From positions 1 through 42,739 of the forward strand of contig JAFTDL010000039.1 of assembly GCA_017454215.1 (NCBI GenBank): a DNA stretch of 42,739 bases, read 5' to 3'. The notes below the pieces were generated by a model, which did no database searches, was not told the DNA's origin, and saw only the letters and a list, made by a program, of their open reading frames with translations. Of the stretch, positions 16,439 to 23,300 are shown piece by piece. The DNA is from Lentisphaeria bacterium (GTDB taxonomy: Bacteria; Verrucomicrobiota; Lentisphaeria; Victivallales; Victivallaceae). Position 1 is the stretch's first letter, and each line of letters opens with the position of its first letter. Position numbers and translations under genes: made by a program.

Positions 16439-16896
16439 TTCTTTTTCCCCTTCTGTGACAGCAGACCGTTGAGATAAAGGGACGTATCCAGTTTCTGCTC
16501 CCTGGAATAGGCCTGGCCCCGGTGCAGTTCTTCGGTGATCTTGCGGATGGCGTCGATCTTGCCCTGCAGAGATTTCAGCTCCGCGGCGTCCAGATATGCG
16601 ATGTTTTCGCGCAGGTAGTCGGCCATGCTGTCCAGAGCCCAGCGCAGCAGACGCATCTCGGACTCCCTGACTTCGTCGCGTCCCCGGTAGGCCGCTCTTG
16701 CCCGGGCGCCGTCGAAGGAGTTCCGCATTTTGATGCGCAGTACCTCCAGCGCCATGGCGTCCTCACGCCGAAGATACCATGGAATGCTCACGGCAAGAAA
16801 GACTTCCGACAGAATGATCGCGCAGAACAGCGTTATGGCGAGTCCCGTCAGCGTATTGCGTTTGAAATGTGCCGATTGAATGATTTTTTCTGCCAC
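16435..16896 (-). CDS. Small single-pass membrane protein, first gene of the KDO operon
   Basis: Family not recognised. It is 153 aa from a GTG at 16896 (VAEKIIQSAHFKRN), preceded by an AAGG-type ribosome-binding site. The frame also stays open up to a TTG at 16977, but that would overlap the promoter at 16949-16977, so I prefer the GTG. One transmembrane helix lies at about residues 18-41 (LTGLAITLFCAIILSEVFLA). The rest is a charged, probably helical or coiled-coil region (RREDAMALEVLRIKMRN, ELKSLQGKIDAIRKITEELH) ending in GKKK. It overlaps the heptose kinase by 4 nt, so it is co-translated with LPS core genes; its role is unknown. Confidence 0.7.
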   Translation of the reverse strand: MAEKIIQSAHFKRNTLTGLAITLFCAIILSEVFLAVSIPWYLRREDAMALEVLRIKMRNSFDGARARAAYRGRDEVRESEMRLLRWALDSMADYLRENIAYLDAAELKSLQGKIDAIRKITEELHRGQAYSREQKLDTSLYLNGLLSQKGKKK

Positions 16897-16948
16897 GATA
16901 ACACCTTGTCTTCCACGGATGACGGAAAAAACGATCCGTCCGCGTGCT

Positions 16949-16977
16949 AATATACACGCGCGCGGGAGGTTTTTCAA
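16949..16977 (-). promoter_or_regulatory. Strong sigma70-type promoter of the KDO/LPS operon
   Basis: On the minus strand, TTGAAA (16977-16972) and TATATT (16954-16949) are separated by exactly 17 nt. The -35 overlaps the stop codon of rfaE2. In the predicted leader, ACGGAT and ATCCGT (plus-strand 16915-16920 and 16934-16939) can form a stem-loop before the GTG start at 16896. Confidence 0.75.
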
Positions 16978-17465
16978 TCCTTCTTGCGTATCTTCTCCAC
17001 GATCCCCGTGGTCGAATGTCCGGGAACGAAGGGCATGAATACGATCTCTGCTCCGGCGTCCAGCAGGGCTTTGCGTTCGCCCGGGTCGAGTTTTTCGAGG
17101 GTGTAGTCCCCGGCCTTGACGTAGACGTCGGGGGAAAGCGCCGCGAGCTCCGCATCACAGCGGGGGGAGTCGAAGACGACCACCCGGTCAACCGCCCGCA
17201 GCGAGGCCAGCAGATAGGCCCGGTCCTGTTCCGTGTTCAGCGGACGCGAGGGTCCTTTCAGGGCCCGCACCGACGCGTCGGAGTTGAGCAGCACCAGAAG
17301 CGCGTCCGCGCAGCCGCGCGCCTCCAGAAGGTACGAGGCGTGTCCCCTGTGCAGCAGATCGAAACAGCCGTTGGTCACCGCAAGTCTGCGCCCGTTCCGG
17401 CGCAGGGCCTGCCGCCACCTGACCGCCTGTTCCAGCGAAAGAAGAGATCTTGCCGGGTCCTTCAT
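16974..17465 (-). CDS. rfaE2: D-glycero-beta-D-manno-heptose 1-phosphate adenylyltransferase
   Basis: Nucleotidyltransferase converting heptose-1-phosphate and ATP to the ADP-heptose precursor. It is 163 aa, matching the stand-alone C-terminal half of HldE. The cytidylyltransferase-fold motif is VTNGCFDLLHRGHASYL, with the HxGH nucleotide-binding signature; later blocks include GPSRPLNTEQDRAYLLASL, DVYVKAGDY and FVPGHSTTGIVEKI. The ATG (17465) shares one base with the stop of the dCMP deaminase (TGATG). The kinase half is encoded separately at 15425-16438, in the next transcription unit. Confidence 0.94.
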   Translation of the reverse strand: MKDPARSLLSLEQAVRWRQALRRNGRRLAVTNGCFDLLHRGHASYLLEARGCADALLVLLNSDASVRALKGPSRPLNTEQDRAYLLASLRAVDRVVVFDSPRCDAELAALSPDVYVKAGDYTLEKLDPGERKALLDAGAEIVFMPFVPGHSTTGIVEKIRKKD

Positions 17466-17932
17466 CACGCTTCGTCTTCCTCCAGCGGACGGACCACCAC
17501 GCCCGCCTCCTTCAGCAGCGCGGTGGAGACGTCGTCGATGGTGTAGTGCTTGTGGTACACCACTTCGACGATCCCGGCATTGATGATCATTTTTGCGCAG
17601 GTGAGGCACGGACTGAAAGTCGTGTAGAGCGTCGAACCCTTCACGGCGATGCCGTGATAGGCCGCCTGCACGATGGCGTTTTCTTCGGCGTGACAGCACA
17701 GACAGTCGCCCAGACCGTGACCGGAGGGCGTATCCGAGTTGCACCGGGGACAGCCCCCGTCGGAACAGTTGCGGACGCCCCGGGGCGTGCCGTTGTATCC
17801 GGTGGAGATGATCCGGCGGTCGCGCACCAGCACGGCGGCTACGTGACGGCGGCTGCAGTTGCTGCGCGACGCCGCCACCAGCGCGATGTCCATGAAATAC
17901 TTGTCCCACCCGGGACGCTGGGTTCCACTCAT
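17465..17932 (-). CDS. dCMP deaminase (ComEB-like)
   Basis: Zinc-dependent cytidine/deoxycytidylate deaminase family member, probably making dUMP for thymidylate synthesis. It is 155 aa. The catalytic signature HAEENAIVQAA, paired with FSPCLTCAKMII (PCxxC), supplies the zinc ligands and proton shuttle. STGYNGTPRGVRNC and the cysteine/histidine-rich CPRCNS and CLCCHAEEN are typical of dCMP deaminases, where extra Cys/His bind a second zinc. It starts 18 nt after the upstream gene and overlaps rfaE2 by 1 nt. Confidence 0.92.
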   Translation of the reverse strand: MSGTQRPGWDKYFMDIALVAASRSNCSRRHVAAVLVRDRRIISTGYNGTPRGVRNCSDGGCPRCNSDTPSGHGLGDCLCCHAEENAIVQAAYHGIAVKGSTLYTTFSPCLTCAKMIINAGIVEVVYHKHYTIDDVSTALLKEAGVVVRPLEEDEA

Positions 17933-17950
17933 GTTCTTTTTCCTTATTTT

Positions 17951-18658
17951 TCAGATCGCCCTGAGCATCAGCGGAAGGAGCTGCGCCGGACTGTACACCA
18001 GAAGCACATTTCCCTCCTTCGTGACACTTGCTTTTTTCACGACGCCGCAGAAAGCGGCGTAAACGCCCGCATCTTGCATCTCCTGCGCCGCATCGAGCAG
18101 AAATTTCCCGGCCAGGGCCGAAGAAAGCGGCAACGCTCCCGCGCGGCAGTCGTGGACCGTCACCCGCAGCCGGGAATCCTCGAAATCGGGGGTCAGGATC
18201 GCGCTGATCTTGAGAACGCCCCCGAAAAGCACTCTGACGTTCGTGTCCACGGGATAGACGACGTGCAGACGCCCCTTGCGGAAAACGGGCCGGAACGTGC
18301 GGGGCAGGGGACCCGAATAGCGGCCCGCCAGTTTCGCTCCCGACAGGCCGCAGTCCGCCAGACGGAAGAGAGAATTGACCTCCTTCTCGGTGAGAACGAT
18401 CTGCGACTCCTTCTTCGGGCTGCGCCGGAACACCTCGTTCGTCAGGCGGCGGATCAGCCGCTGCTGCAGATAGAGATCGTCCGTTTCGGGCGGAGAGAAG
18501 GGGATATTTTCGGGAGACGAAAACACCGCGGCGCAGAGCAGCACCGCGGCGGGAACCACGACGGCGAGAAGAGACAACAGCACGATGACGGTCGTTTTCT
18601 TCCGTCCGCCGCCGCGGGATGCCTCCTCACGGGAACCGTTGTCAATGCCGTCTTTCAA
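17951..18658 (-). CDS. Membrane-anchored hypothetical protein
   Basis: Family not firmly recognised. It is 235 aa: a short charged cytoplasmic tail with GGGRKK, one hydrophobic helix at about residues 23-46 (TVIVLLSLLAVVVPAAVLLC), then an extracytoplasmic domain. That domain includes IVLTEKEVNSLFRLADCGL, a segment that resembles the start of YpmS/DUF2140-like domains; this is only a suggestion. The ATG overlaps the tsaB stop by 4 nt (ATGA), so the two are coupled. Function unknown. Confidence 0.75.
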   Translation of the reverse strand: MKDGIDNGSREEASRGGGRKKTTVIVLLSLLAVVVPAAVLLCAAVFSSPENIPFSPPETDDLYLQQRLIRRLTNEVFRRSPKKESQIVLTEKEVNSLFRLADCGLSGAKLAGRYSGPLPRTFRPVFRKGRLHVVYPVDTNVRVLFGGVLKISAILTPDFEDSRLRVTVHDCRAGALPLSSALAGKFLLDAAQEMQDAGVYAAFCGVVKKASVTKEGNVLLVYSPAQLLPLMLRAI

Positions 18659-19314
18659 TTTGAAGTGTACACCGCGGGCCTTATGTAGACCAGTTTCGTG
18701 AGATCGTTGTCAAATGGGCGGCACATCGTCCTGTCAAGCAGGACCGTATCGGAAAATGCGAAACATTCGAGCCCTGCTTCGGACGGCAGTACGGCGCGCA
18801 CGGCTTCCTCTTCGCAGGCGAAGGCCGCCAGCCGTTCTCCGGGACGTTTCGAGAAGAATTCCGCCGCCTGCTCCCTGTTGAGAATGGCGGTCTCCCCCGC
18901 GGGGCGGACGTCGCCGCCGGAGCACCCCTCCACGCCGAAGTAGAGGATCTCGCGGTTGCGTCCGTCATAGACGGCTCCGACCCGTTCGCCGGGGGCGGGA
19001 TGAAGCATGCCGGCCAGCGCCGCCGCTCCGGGAACACTGCGGGTCAGCACGTCGTCTTTGCCGAGACTCCAGGCCGCGACCAGCGCGGCAACGATCCGCA
19101 GTCCCGTGAAACTGCCGGGACCGGATCCCACCGTCCAGCGCTTGATATCGCCGGGGGCAATATTCCGTTTCGAGAGCGTTTCCAGCAGAAAAACCGGAAG
19201 TTCCGCCGCGTCGCGTCCGCGCATGGGACGGTTTTCGAGACAGACGACTTCCCCGTTCCCGATCAGGGCGAACGCCGTGTGATCCGGCGCCGGGTCTATG
19301 ACGGCACGGTACAT
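18655..19314 (-). CDS. tsaB: tRNA threonylcarbamoyladenosine biosynthesis protein TsaB
   Basis: Scaffold partner of TsaD in t6A37 tRNA modification. It is 219 aa, of the ASKHA/Gcp fold. The diagnostic motif is VGSGPGSFTGLRIVAAL, preceded by LSKRNIAPGDI; AVYDGRNREILYF is the usual 'DARR.evY' block. The N-terminal phosphate motif is eroded (VIDPAPDHTAFAL), as is normal for this non-catalytic paralogue. It follows lysA by 3 nt and overlaps the next gene by 4 nt. Confidence 0.92.
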   Translation of the reverse strand: MYRAVIDPAPDHTAFALIGNGEVVCLENRPMRGRDAAELPVFLLETLSKRNIAPGDIKRWTVGSGPGSFTGLRIVAALVAAWSLGKDDVLTRSVPGAAALAGMLHPAPGERVGAVYDGRNREILYFGVEGCSGGDVRPAGETAILNREQAAEFFSKRPGERLAAFACEEEAVRAVLPSEAGLECFAFSDTVLLDRTMCRPFDNDLTKLVYIRPAVYTSN

Positions 19315-19317
19315 GAT

Positions 19318-20538
19318 TTACAGATCGACTCCCTCTTTGAGGATGTTTTCGATCATTTCCGTGTCGGAGAGACGGCGGCGGCGATAGATCACTTTGCCTC
19401 CCGAAACCACCACTTCGCCCGGCATGCTGCGCAGATTGTAGATGCTTCCCATGGAGTAGCAGTACGCCCCCGCGTTGCGGATGGCCAGAATGTCGTACTC
19501 GCGGATCTCGGGGATCTCACGCTGTTCCGCAAAACGGTCCCCCGTCTCGCAGATGTTGCCGCAGACGTCGTAGATCTGCGGCGCGCCGTCGGGATCGCTC
19601 AGGTTGTCGATGGTGTGCCACGCTCCGTAGAGCATGGGCCGGATCAGCTGCGGGAAACCCGAGTTGCATCCGGCGATCAGACGCTCCCGGTTGCGCTTGA
19701 TGGTGTTGACTTCGACCAGCAGGTGTCCGGCTTCGGCCACCAGATACTTGCCCGGTTCGAAGCGCATGACCAGCTCCCTGCCGTAAGACTTGCAGAATCC
19801 GGCGAACAGGTCGGCGATCCTGCGCCCCATGGTCACGTAGTCGATGCGCTGTTCGTCCGGCTTGTACGGCACCTTGAAGCCGCCGCCGAAATCGAGGAAT
19901 TCCAGTTCGGGAAAGTTTTCACGGGACGCGGCGGCCATGAGGCGGCTCATGGCGGTGTAGACCGATTCGGCGTGCTGAAGTCCGCTTCCCGTGTGTTCGT
20001 GGAGACCCACCACGTGAAGATCTCCCTCCCGGACCAGTTTCTTCACCTCTTCGAGGTCGTCCAGAAGGATCCCGAATTTGGTCAGGGCTCCGGCGGTCAT
20101 GGTGTGGACGCTGTCGCCGTCGCAGACATCGGGGTTGAAACGCAGACACAGGCGCATGCCCGGATGCTTCTTCACGATCTTGCGCAGACGCGAGAGGGAG
20201 CCGATGTTCATCACCACGCCCGTTGCGCAGACGCTCTCGAACTCCGCGTCGGTCATGTTGTTGGCGGTGTAGATGATCTTGTCTTTGGCGAATCCCAGCC
20301 GCAGGGCCAGTTCCACCTCTGCGGGACTCACCGCGTCGATGCCGGCTCCCGCGTCGCGCAGAAGTTTCAGCAGTCCGATGCTGTAATTGGCCTTCAGCGC
20401 GTAGTGTATCTGAAGTTTCGGCCAGGGAATGAAGCGGTACAGATCGCCGTAACACTTTTTGACCATGTCTCCGTCGTAGACGAAGAGCGGCGTTCCGTAC
20501 TGCCCGGCAAGTTTGAGAAGAAATGCGTTGGACAGCAT
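19318..20538 (-). CDS. lysA: Diaminopimelate decarboxylase
   Basis: PLP-dependent fold-III decarboxylase making L-lysine from meso-DAP. It is 406 aa from the ATG at 20538 (MLSNAFLLKLAGQYGTPLF). The PLP lysine lies in HYALKANYSIGLL; HEHTGSGLQ matches the HxGS phosphate-binding region, GGGFKVPY and EPGKYLVAEAG are present, and the second-subunit catalytic Cys is in ICETGDRFA. Ornithine or carboxynorspermidine decarboxylases share the fold, but CETGD with AYCYSMGS near the end fits LysA best. The frame is open further upstream into the cupin gene, but homology begins at 20538, 4 nt after the cupin stop. Confidence 0.88.
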   Translation of the reverse strand: MLSNAFLLKLAGQYGTPLFVYDGDMVKKCYGDLYRFIPWPKLQIHYALKANYSIGLLKLLRDAGAGIDAVSPAEVELALRLGFAKDKIIYTANNMTDAEFESVCATGVVMNIGSLSRLRKIVKKHPGMRLCLRFNPDVCDGDSVHTMTAGALTKFGILLDDLEEVKKLVREGDLHVVGLHEHTGSGLQHAESVYTAMSRLMAAASRENFPELEFLDFGGGFKVPYKPDEQRIDYVTMGRRIADLFAGFCKSYGRELVMRFEPGKYLVAEAGHLLVEVNTIKRNRERLIAGCNSGFPQLIRPMLYGAWHTIDNLSDPDGAPQIYDVCGNICETGDRFAEQREIPEIREYDILAIRNAGAYCYSMGSIYNLRSMPGEVVVSGGKVIYRRRRLSDTEMIENILKEGVDL

Positions 20539-20542
20539 TTTT

Positions 20543-20899
20543 TTACCCCGGGAATTTGGAGATGACGGCGAGAACTTCCAGCGTCTCGCCGCCGATGTTT
20601 TCGATGGCGTGACCCGCGCCGCCGCCGGTGAGGACGGCGTCTCCCGCAGCGATTTCGGCAACCTGTCCGTTGTCGTCGATGCGGGCGCGGCCCTTCATGA
20701 TGACGAAGAGTTCCTCTTCACCGTCGTGACGGTGAAAACCGATGGAGTTGCCCGGTTCGATGACGAGACGGGCGCAGAGACGGTTCTGCGACCTGATCTC
20801 GCTGCCGGGTTCGAACATGTGGGCGATGCGGATCGTTCCTTTGCCGCCGCGCATTTCAAAGCGCTCTTCGATGCGGCAGTCGTTCTTTCTGCGGATCAT
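20543..20899 (-). CDS. Cupin-domain protein
   Basis: A single-domain cupin of 118 aa. The ATG at 20899 is chosen because it has a near-perfect ribosome-binding site (GGGAGG, 6 nt upstream). Cupin motif 1 is visible as GFHRHDGEEELFVIMKGRARI, giving two His and a Glu for metal, and motif 2 as GDAVLTGGGAGHAIENIG, giving the last His. The substrate cannot be told; relatives include sugar-phosphate isomerases and small sensors. It is the first gene of a unit running into lysA, tsaB and rfaE2. The 198 nt upstream (20900-21097) hold no gene that I can support. Confidence 0.85.
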   Translation of the reverse strand: MIRRKNDCRIEERFEMRGGKGTIRIAHMFEPGSEIRSQNRLCARLVIEPGNSIGFHRHDGEEELFVIMKGRARIDDNGQVAEIAAGDAVLTGGGAGHAIENIGGETLEVLAVISKFPG

Positions 20900-21097
20900 G
20901 AAAACCTCCCGGATCCCCCGAAAATTCGCCGTTTCGCGCAATGGCGCTCACGCCCTCACCCGGGTTCCGGCCTGTTTTCGGGGAGGACCCCCCGCGCTCC
21001 GCACCTCCGAAGCTCAGCCGCTCCCGCGGCCTCGCGTTCCGGTACTGCGCGCAAAGGATCCTGTTTATTCTTTATGACGGTATGAATGCCATCTCCT

Positions 21098-23176
21098 TCA
21101 GGCCAGAGGGCCGAAAATGTTTCCGTACTTCTTTTCGTTGAGCGCCTCCACATAGGCGCTGATCTTGGTCTCGGTACTGCACGGGTCGATGGTGGTGTCG
21201 ACGCAGTCGCCGTCGAGCATGAGCAGGGGGACCCCGGCCTTGTTCAGTTCTTCTCTCAGGTGCTTGGCGAAGGAACTGTCGGACATGGAGCAGCGGCCGA
21301 AGCCGTGATTGTAGAGGATACAGCCGTTGATGCCTATTTTACGCCCCTCCTCGACGATGGAGCGCACCCGCAGGGCCGGGTCCAGAAATCCCGTGGTCAG
21401 GAGCTTTCTGGCCAGACTGCGGAAGGGGTCGTCGGGATCCAGATCTCCCCAGCCGATGAAGTTCACCTCTTCGAATACGATAGGCGCGCGGCAGTTGATC
21501 TCGACGTAGTCCAGCAGCGAACTGTCGTAGAAGGGCGGCAGGTGCAGCCACAGCAGACGGTGCGTGCTCGATATATCCACGGACTTGATCCGCTCCTCGC
21601 GGATCTCCTGGAGCTCCTCGTAGAGCTTCTTCTGGATGTCCACCAGTTCTCTGCGGCCCCACAGCTGGCTGAAGATGTTGGCGAAATAAATGGCCTGCCC
21701 GCCGCGGATGAGCGGCGGCGACTGGTAACGCAGTTCGTTGCACAGCACCGAATATTTGCGGGCCTCGTTCGAGAGCACGCAGGCTTCGGCCAGCCTGCCC
21801 ATGTCCAGCTTCAGCCCGGTGGCGCGTTCGATGGCGTGGACCGAACGGTTGAGTTCTTCGGCCATGTGCTCCACGTTGCTGTCGCACAGACCGCCTTCTG
21901 CCGGAGTATGCAGAGAAATGTAGTGCTCTTCGATGCCGTAACTGCGGGCCAGATCGCGGAAGATGCGCTCGCCCTGCTGGCAGGGCTGGCTGGTGGAGAT
22001 CACCGCCGAGGCCTGAGGCAGATCGACCCCTTCGAGCACCCGCAGAAACGAACAGGTCTCCGCCGAGAAGCCCTTGCAGGCGGCCTGATCGAAGGCGCTG
22101 CGCACCTTGCGCTGACTGCGCGCCATGAGCGCCGCATAGGTCTCGAGGGTCAGGGAGCGCACGCCGATGGCGTTGAGCAGTTCGCTGGGGAAGAAGAGAT
22201 TGCGCCAGACGAGCTTGCTTTTGCCGCGGCCGAGGAAGTCGGCGCGGGTTGCTTTGGCGCGCAGTCCCACGGACTCCAGTTTGCGCTCGGGCGGGGGCAG
22301 ACCGATGGTCTTGTCGAGTTTGCCCTTGAGTTCCGAGAACTGGCGGGCCAGACAGGCGGCGCCGATGGCTCCCATGACGCCGTTGAACTCCGGCGTGATG
22401 ATGTTGTTGCCGGTGATGAGGCGCAGATAGTAGGCCACGGCCCGGTTGTAGGCCACGCCGCCCTGAAAGACGATGTCCCCCCTGTAGTTGAGAAAGAGCT
22501 GGCCGACGCCCGACATGATCGTGCGGGCCTGAGCCCGGCAGGCGCCGCCGATGATGTCGCCCAGCGGAAAACGATTCTTGAATTTGTTGATCGATGTGGC
22601 CGAAAGCACGGCGCAGACCGAGGAGAATTCCAGATTGCTGTCGTAGTTGGCTCTGTCGGCCATGTTTTCGACGGGGACGCCGAGTTTTCCGGCCACGCTG
22701 TCGAGAAAGGCTCCGGTGCCGGCGGCGCAGATGCCGCTCATCTTGTAGTTCCAGATCTTCATGTTGTCGTTGAAGACCATGGCCTTGCTGTCCTGGCCGC
22801 CCACGTCGAGAATGGCTTTGCAGTCGGGGTAGAAATGCCGTGCGCCGGCCACGTGGGCGGAGACTTCGCTCACGCGGAAGTCGTAGGGCAGAAAGTCCGA
22901 AGTGTCGGCCACGATCTGACTGCCGGTGACCACGGTGCAGGTGACCTCCTCAAGGGACCTGATGCCGGAATCGGCCAGAAATTTATCCACCGTCTGGCGG
23001 AGCTGGCCGAAATTGCACGCGCCGCAGCGGGAGCAGACTCCCGAACAGCGGACCCTGCCCGTGTCGACCGGGCGGGTACGCTGGTAGAGCGTCTGATGGA
23101 CTCTGCCGTTTTCACGGACCAGAGCCGCCTTGAACGTGGTCGAACCGATATCTATACCCAAATAGAGTTTTTCCAT
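21098..23176 (-). CDS. Fused ATP-dependent activase and 2-hydroxyacyl-CoA dehydratase-type Fe-S protein
   Basis: A 692-aa fusion. Residues 1-~280 are a BadF/BcrA/HgdC-type ASKHA ATPase: YLGIDIGSTTFKAAL, LDVGGQDSKAM, and the cysteines of the inter-subunit [4Fe-4S] cluster in GICAAGTGAFLDS (C150) and SSVCAVLSATS (C188). Residues ~320-680 are an HgdB/double-cubane-type component: FFPSELLNAIGV, ETCSFLR (C375), STSQPCQQGERIF (C399), NHGFGRCSMSD (C629), LMLDGDCVD. Known relatives couple ATP hydrolysis to very low-potential electron transfer in anaerobes. An extra C-x3-C-x2-C-x2-C motif (C44, C48, C51, C54) sits inside the ATPase. No CoA-transferase or substrate gene is adjacent, so the substrate is unknown. 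Confidence 0.88.
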   Translation of the reverse strand: MEKLYLGIDIGSTTFKAALVRENGRVHQTLYQRTRPVDTGRVRCSGVCSRCGACNFGQLRQTVDKFLADSGIRSLEEVTCTVVTGSQIVADTSDFLPYDFRVSEVSAHVAGARHFYPDCKAILDVGGQDSKAMVFNDNMKIWNYKMSGICAAGTGAFLDSVAGKLGVPVENMADRANYDSNLEFSSVCAVLSATSINKFKNRFPLGDIIGGACRAQARTIMSGVGQLFLNYRGDIVFQGGVAYNRAVAYYLRLITGNNIITPEFNGVMGAIGAACLARQFSELKGKLDKTIGLPPPERKLESVGLRAKATRADFLGRGKSKLVWRNLFFPSELLNAIGVRSLTLETYAALMARSQRKVRSAFDQAACKGFSAETCSFLRVLEGVDLPQASAVISTSQPCQQGERIFRDLARSYGIEEHYISLHTPAEGGLCDSNVEHMAEELNRSVHAIERATGLKLDMGRLAEACVLSNEARKYSVLCNELRYQSPPLIRGGQAIYFANIFSQLWGRRELVDIQKKLYEELQEIREERIKSVDISSTHRLLWLHLPPFYDSSLLDYVEINCRAPIVFEEVNFIGWGDLDPDDPFRSLARKLLTTGFLDPALRVRSIVEEGRKIGINGCILYNHGFGRCSMSDSSFAKHLREELNKAGVPLLMLDGDCVDTTIDPCSTETKISAYVEALNEKKYGNIFGPLA

Positions 23177-23248
23177 GATATTTCCCGATCTATCTCCGGA
23201 TCGGCGGGACCGTCCCGGAACAGTTTATGGTACACTGGCACGACTGAT

Positions 23249-23277
23249 AATATAGCACGGAAAGTCCTTTTTTGCAA
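23249..23277 (-). promoter_or_regulatory. Sigma70-type promoter of the activase/dehydratase fusion gene
   Basis: TTGCAA (23277-23272) and TATATT (23254-23249) on the minus strand, exactly 17 nt apart, lie in the 124-nt gap after the kinase gene. The leader would be about 65 nt. The same hexamers and spacing recur upstream of the SurA-like gene. Confidence 0.75.
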
Positions 23278-23300
23278 GAAAACGGCATGTCTGCCGGGCT

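Noticed and set aside
16897-16977. TTG at 16977 as the start of the small membrane protein
   Set aside because: The TTG coincides with the -35 of a good promoter; the first 27 residues would be encoded by promoter and leader, and a GTG with a ribosome-binding site follows.
20539-20661. Longer lysA start upstream of 20538
   Set aside because: The extra residues are Ser/Pro/Arg-rich, overlap the cupin gene and have no family counterpart.
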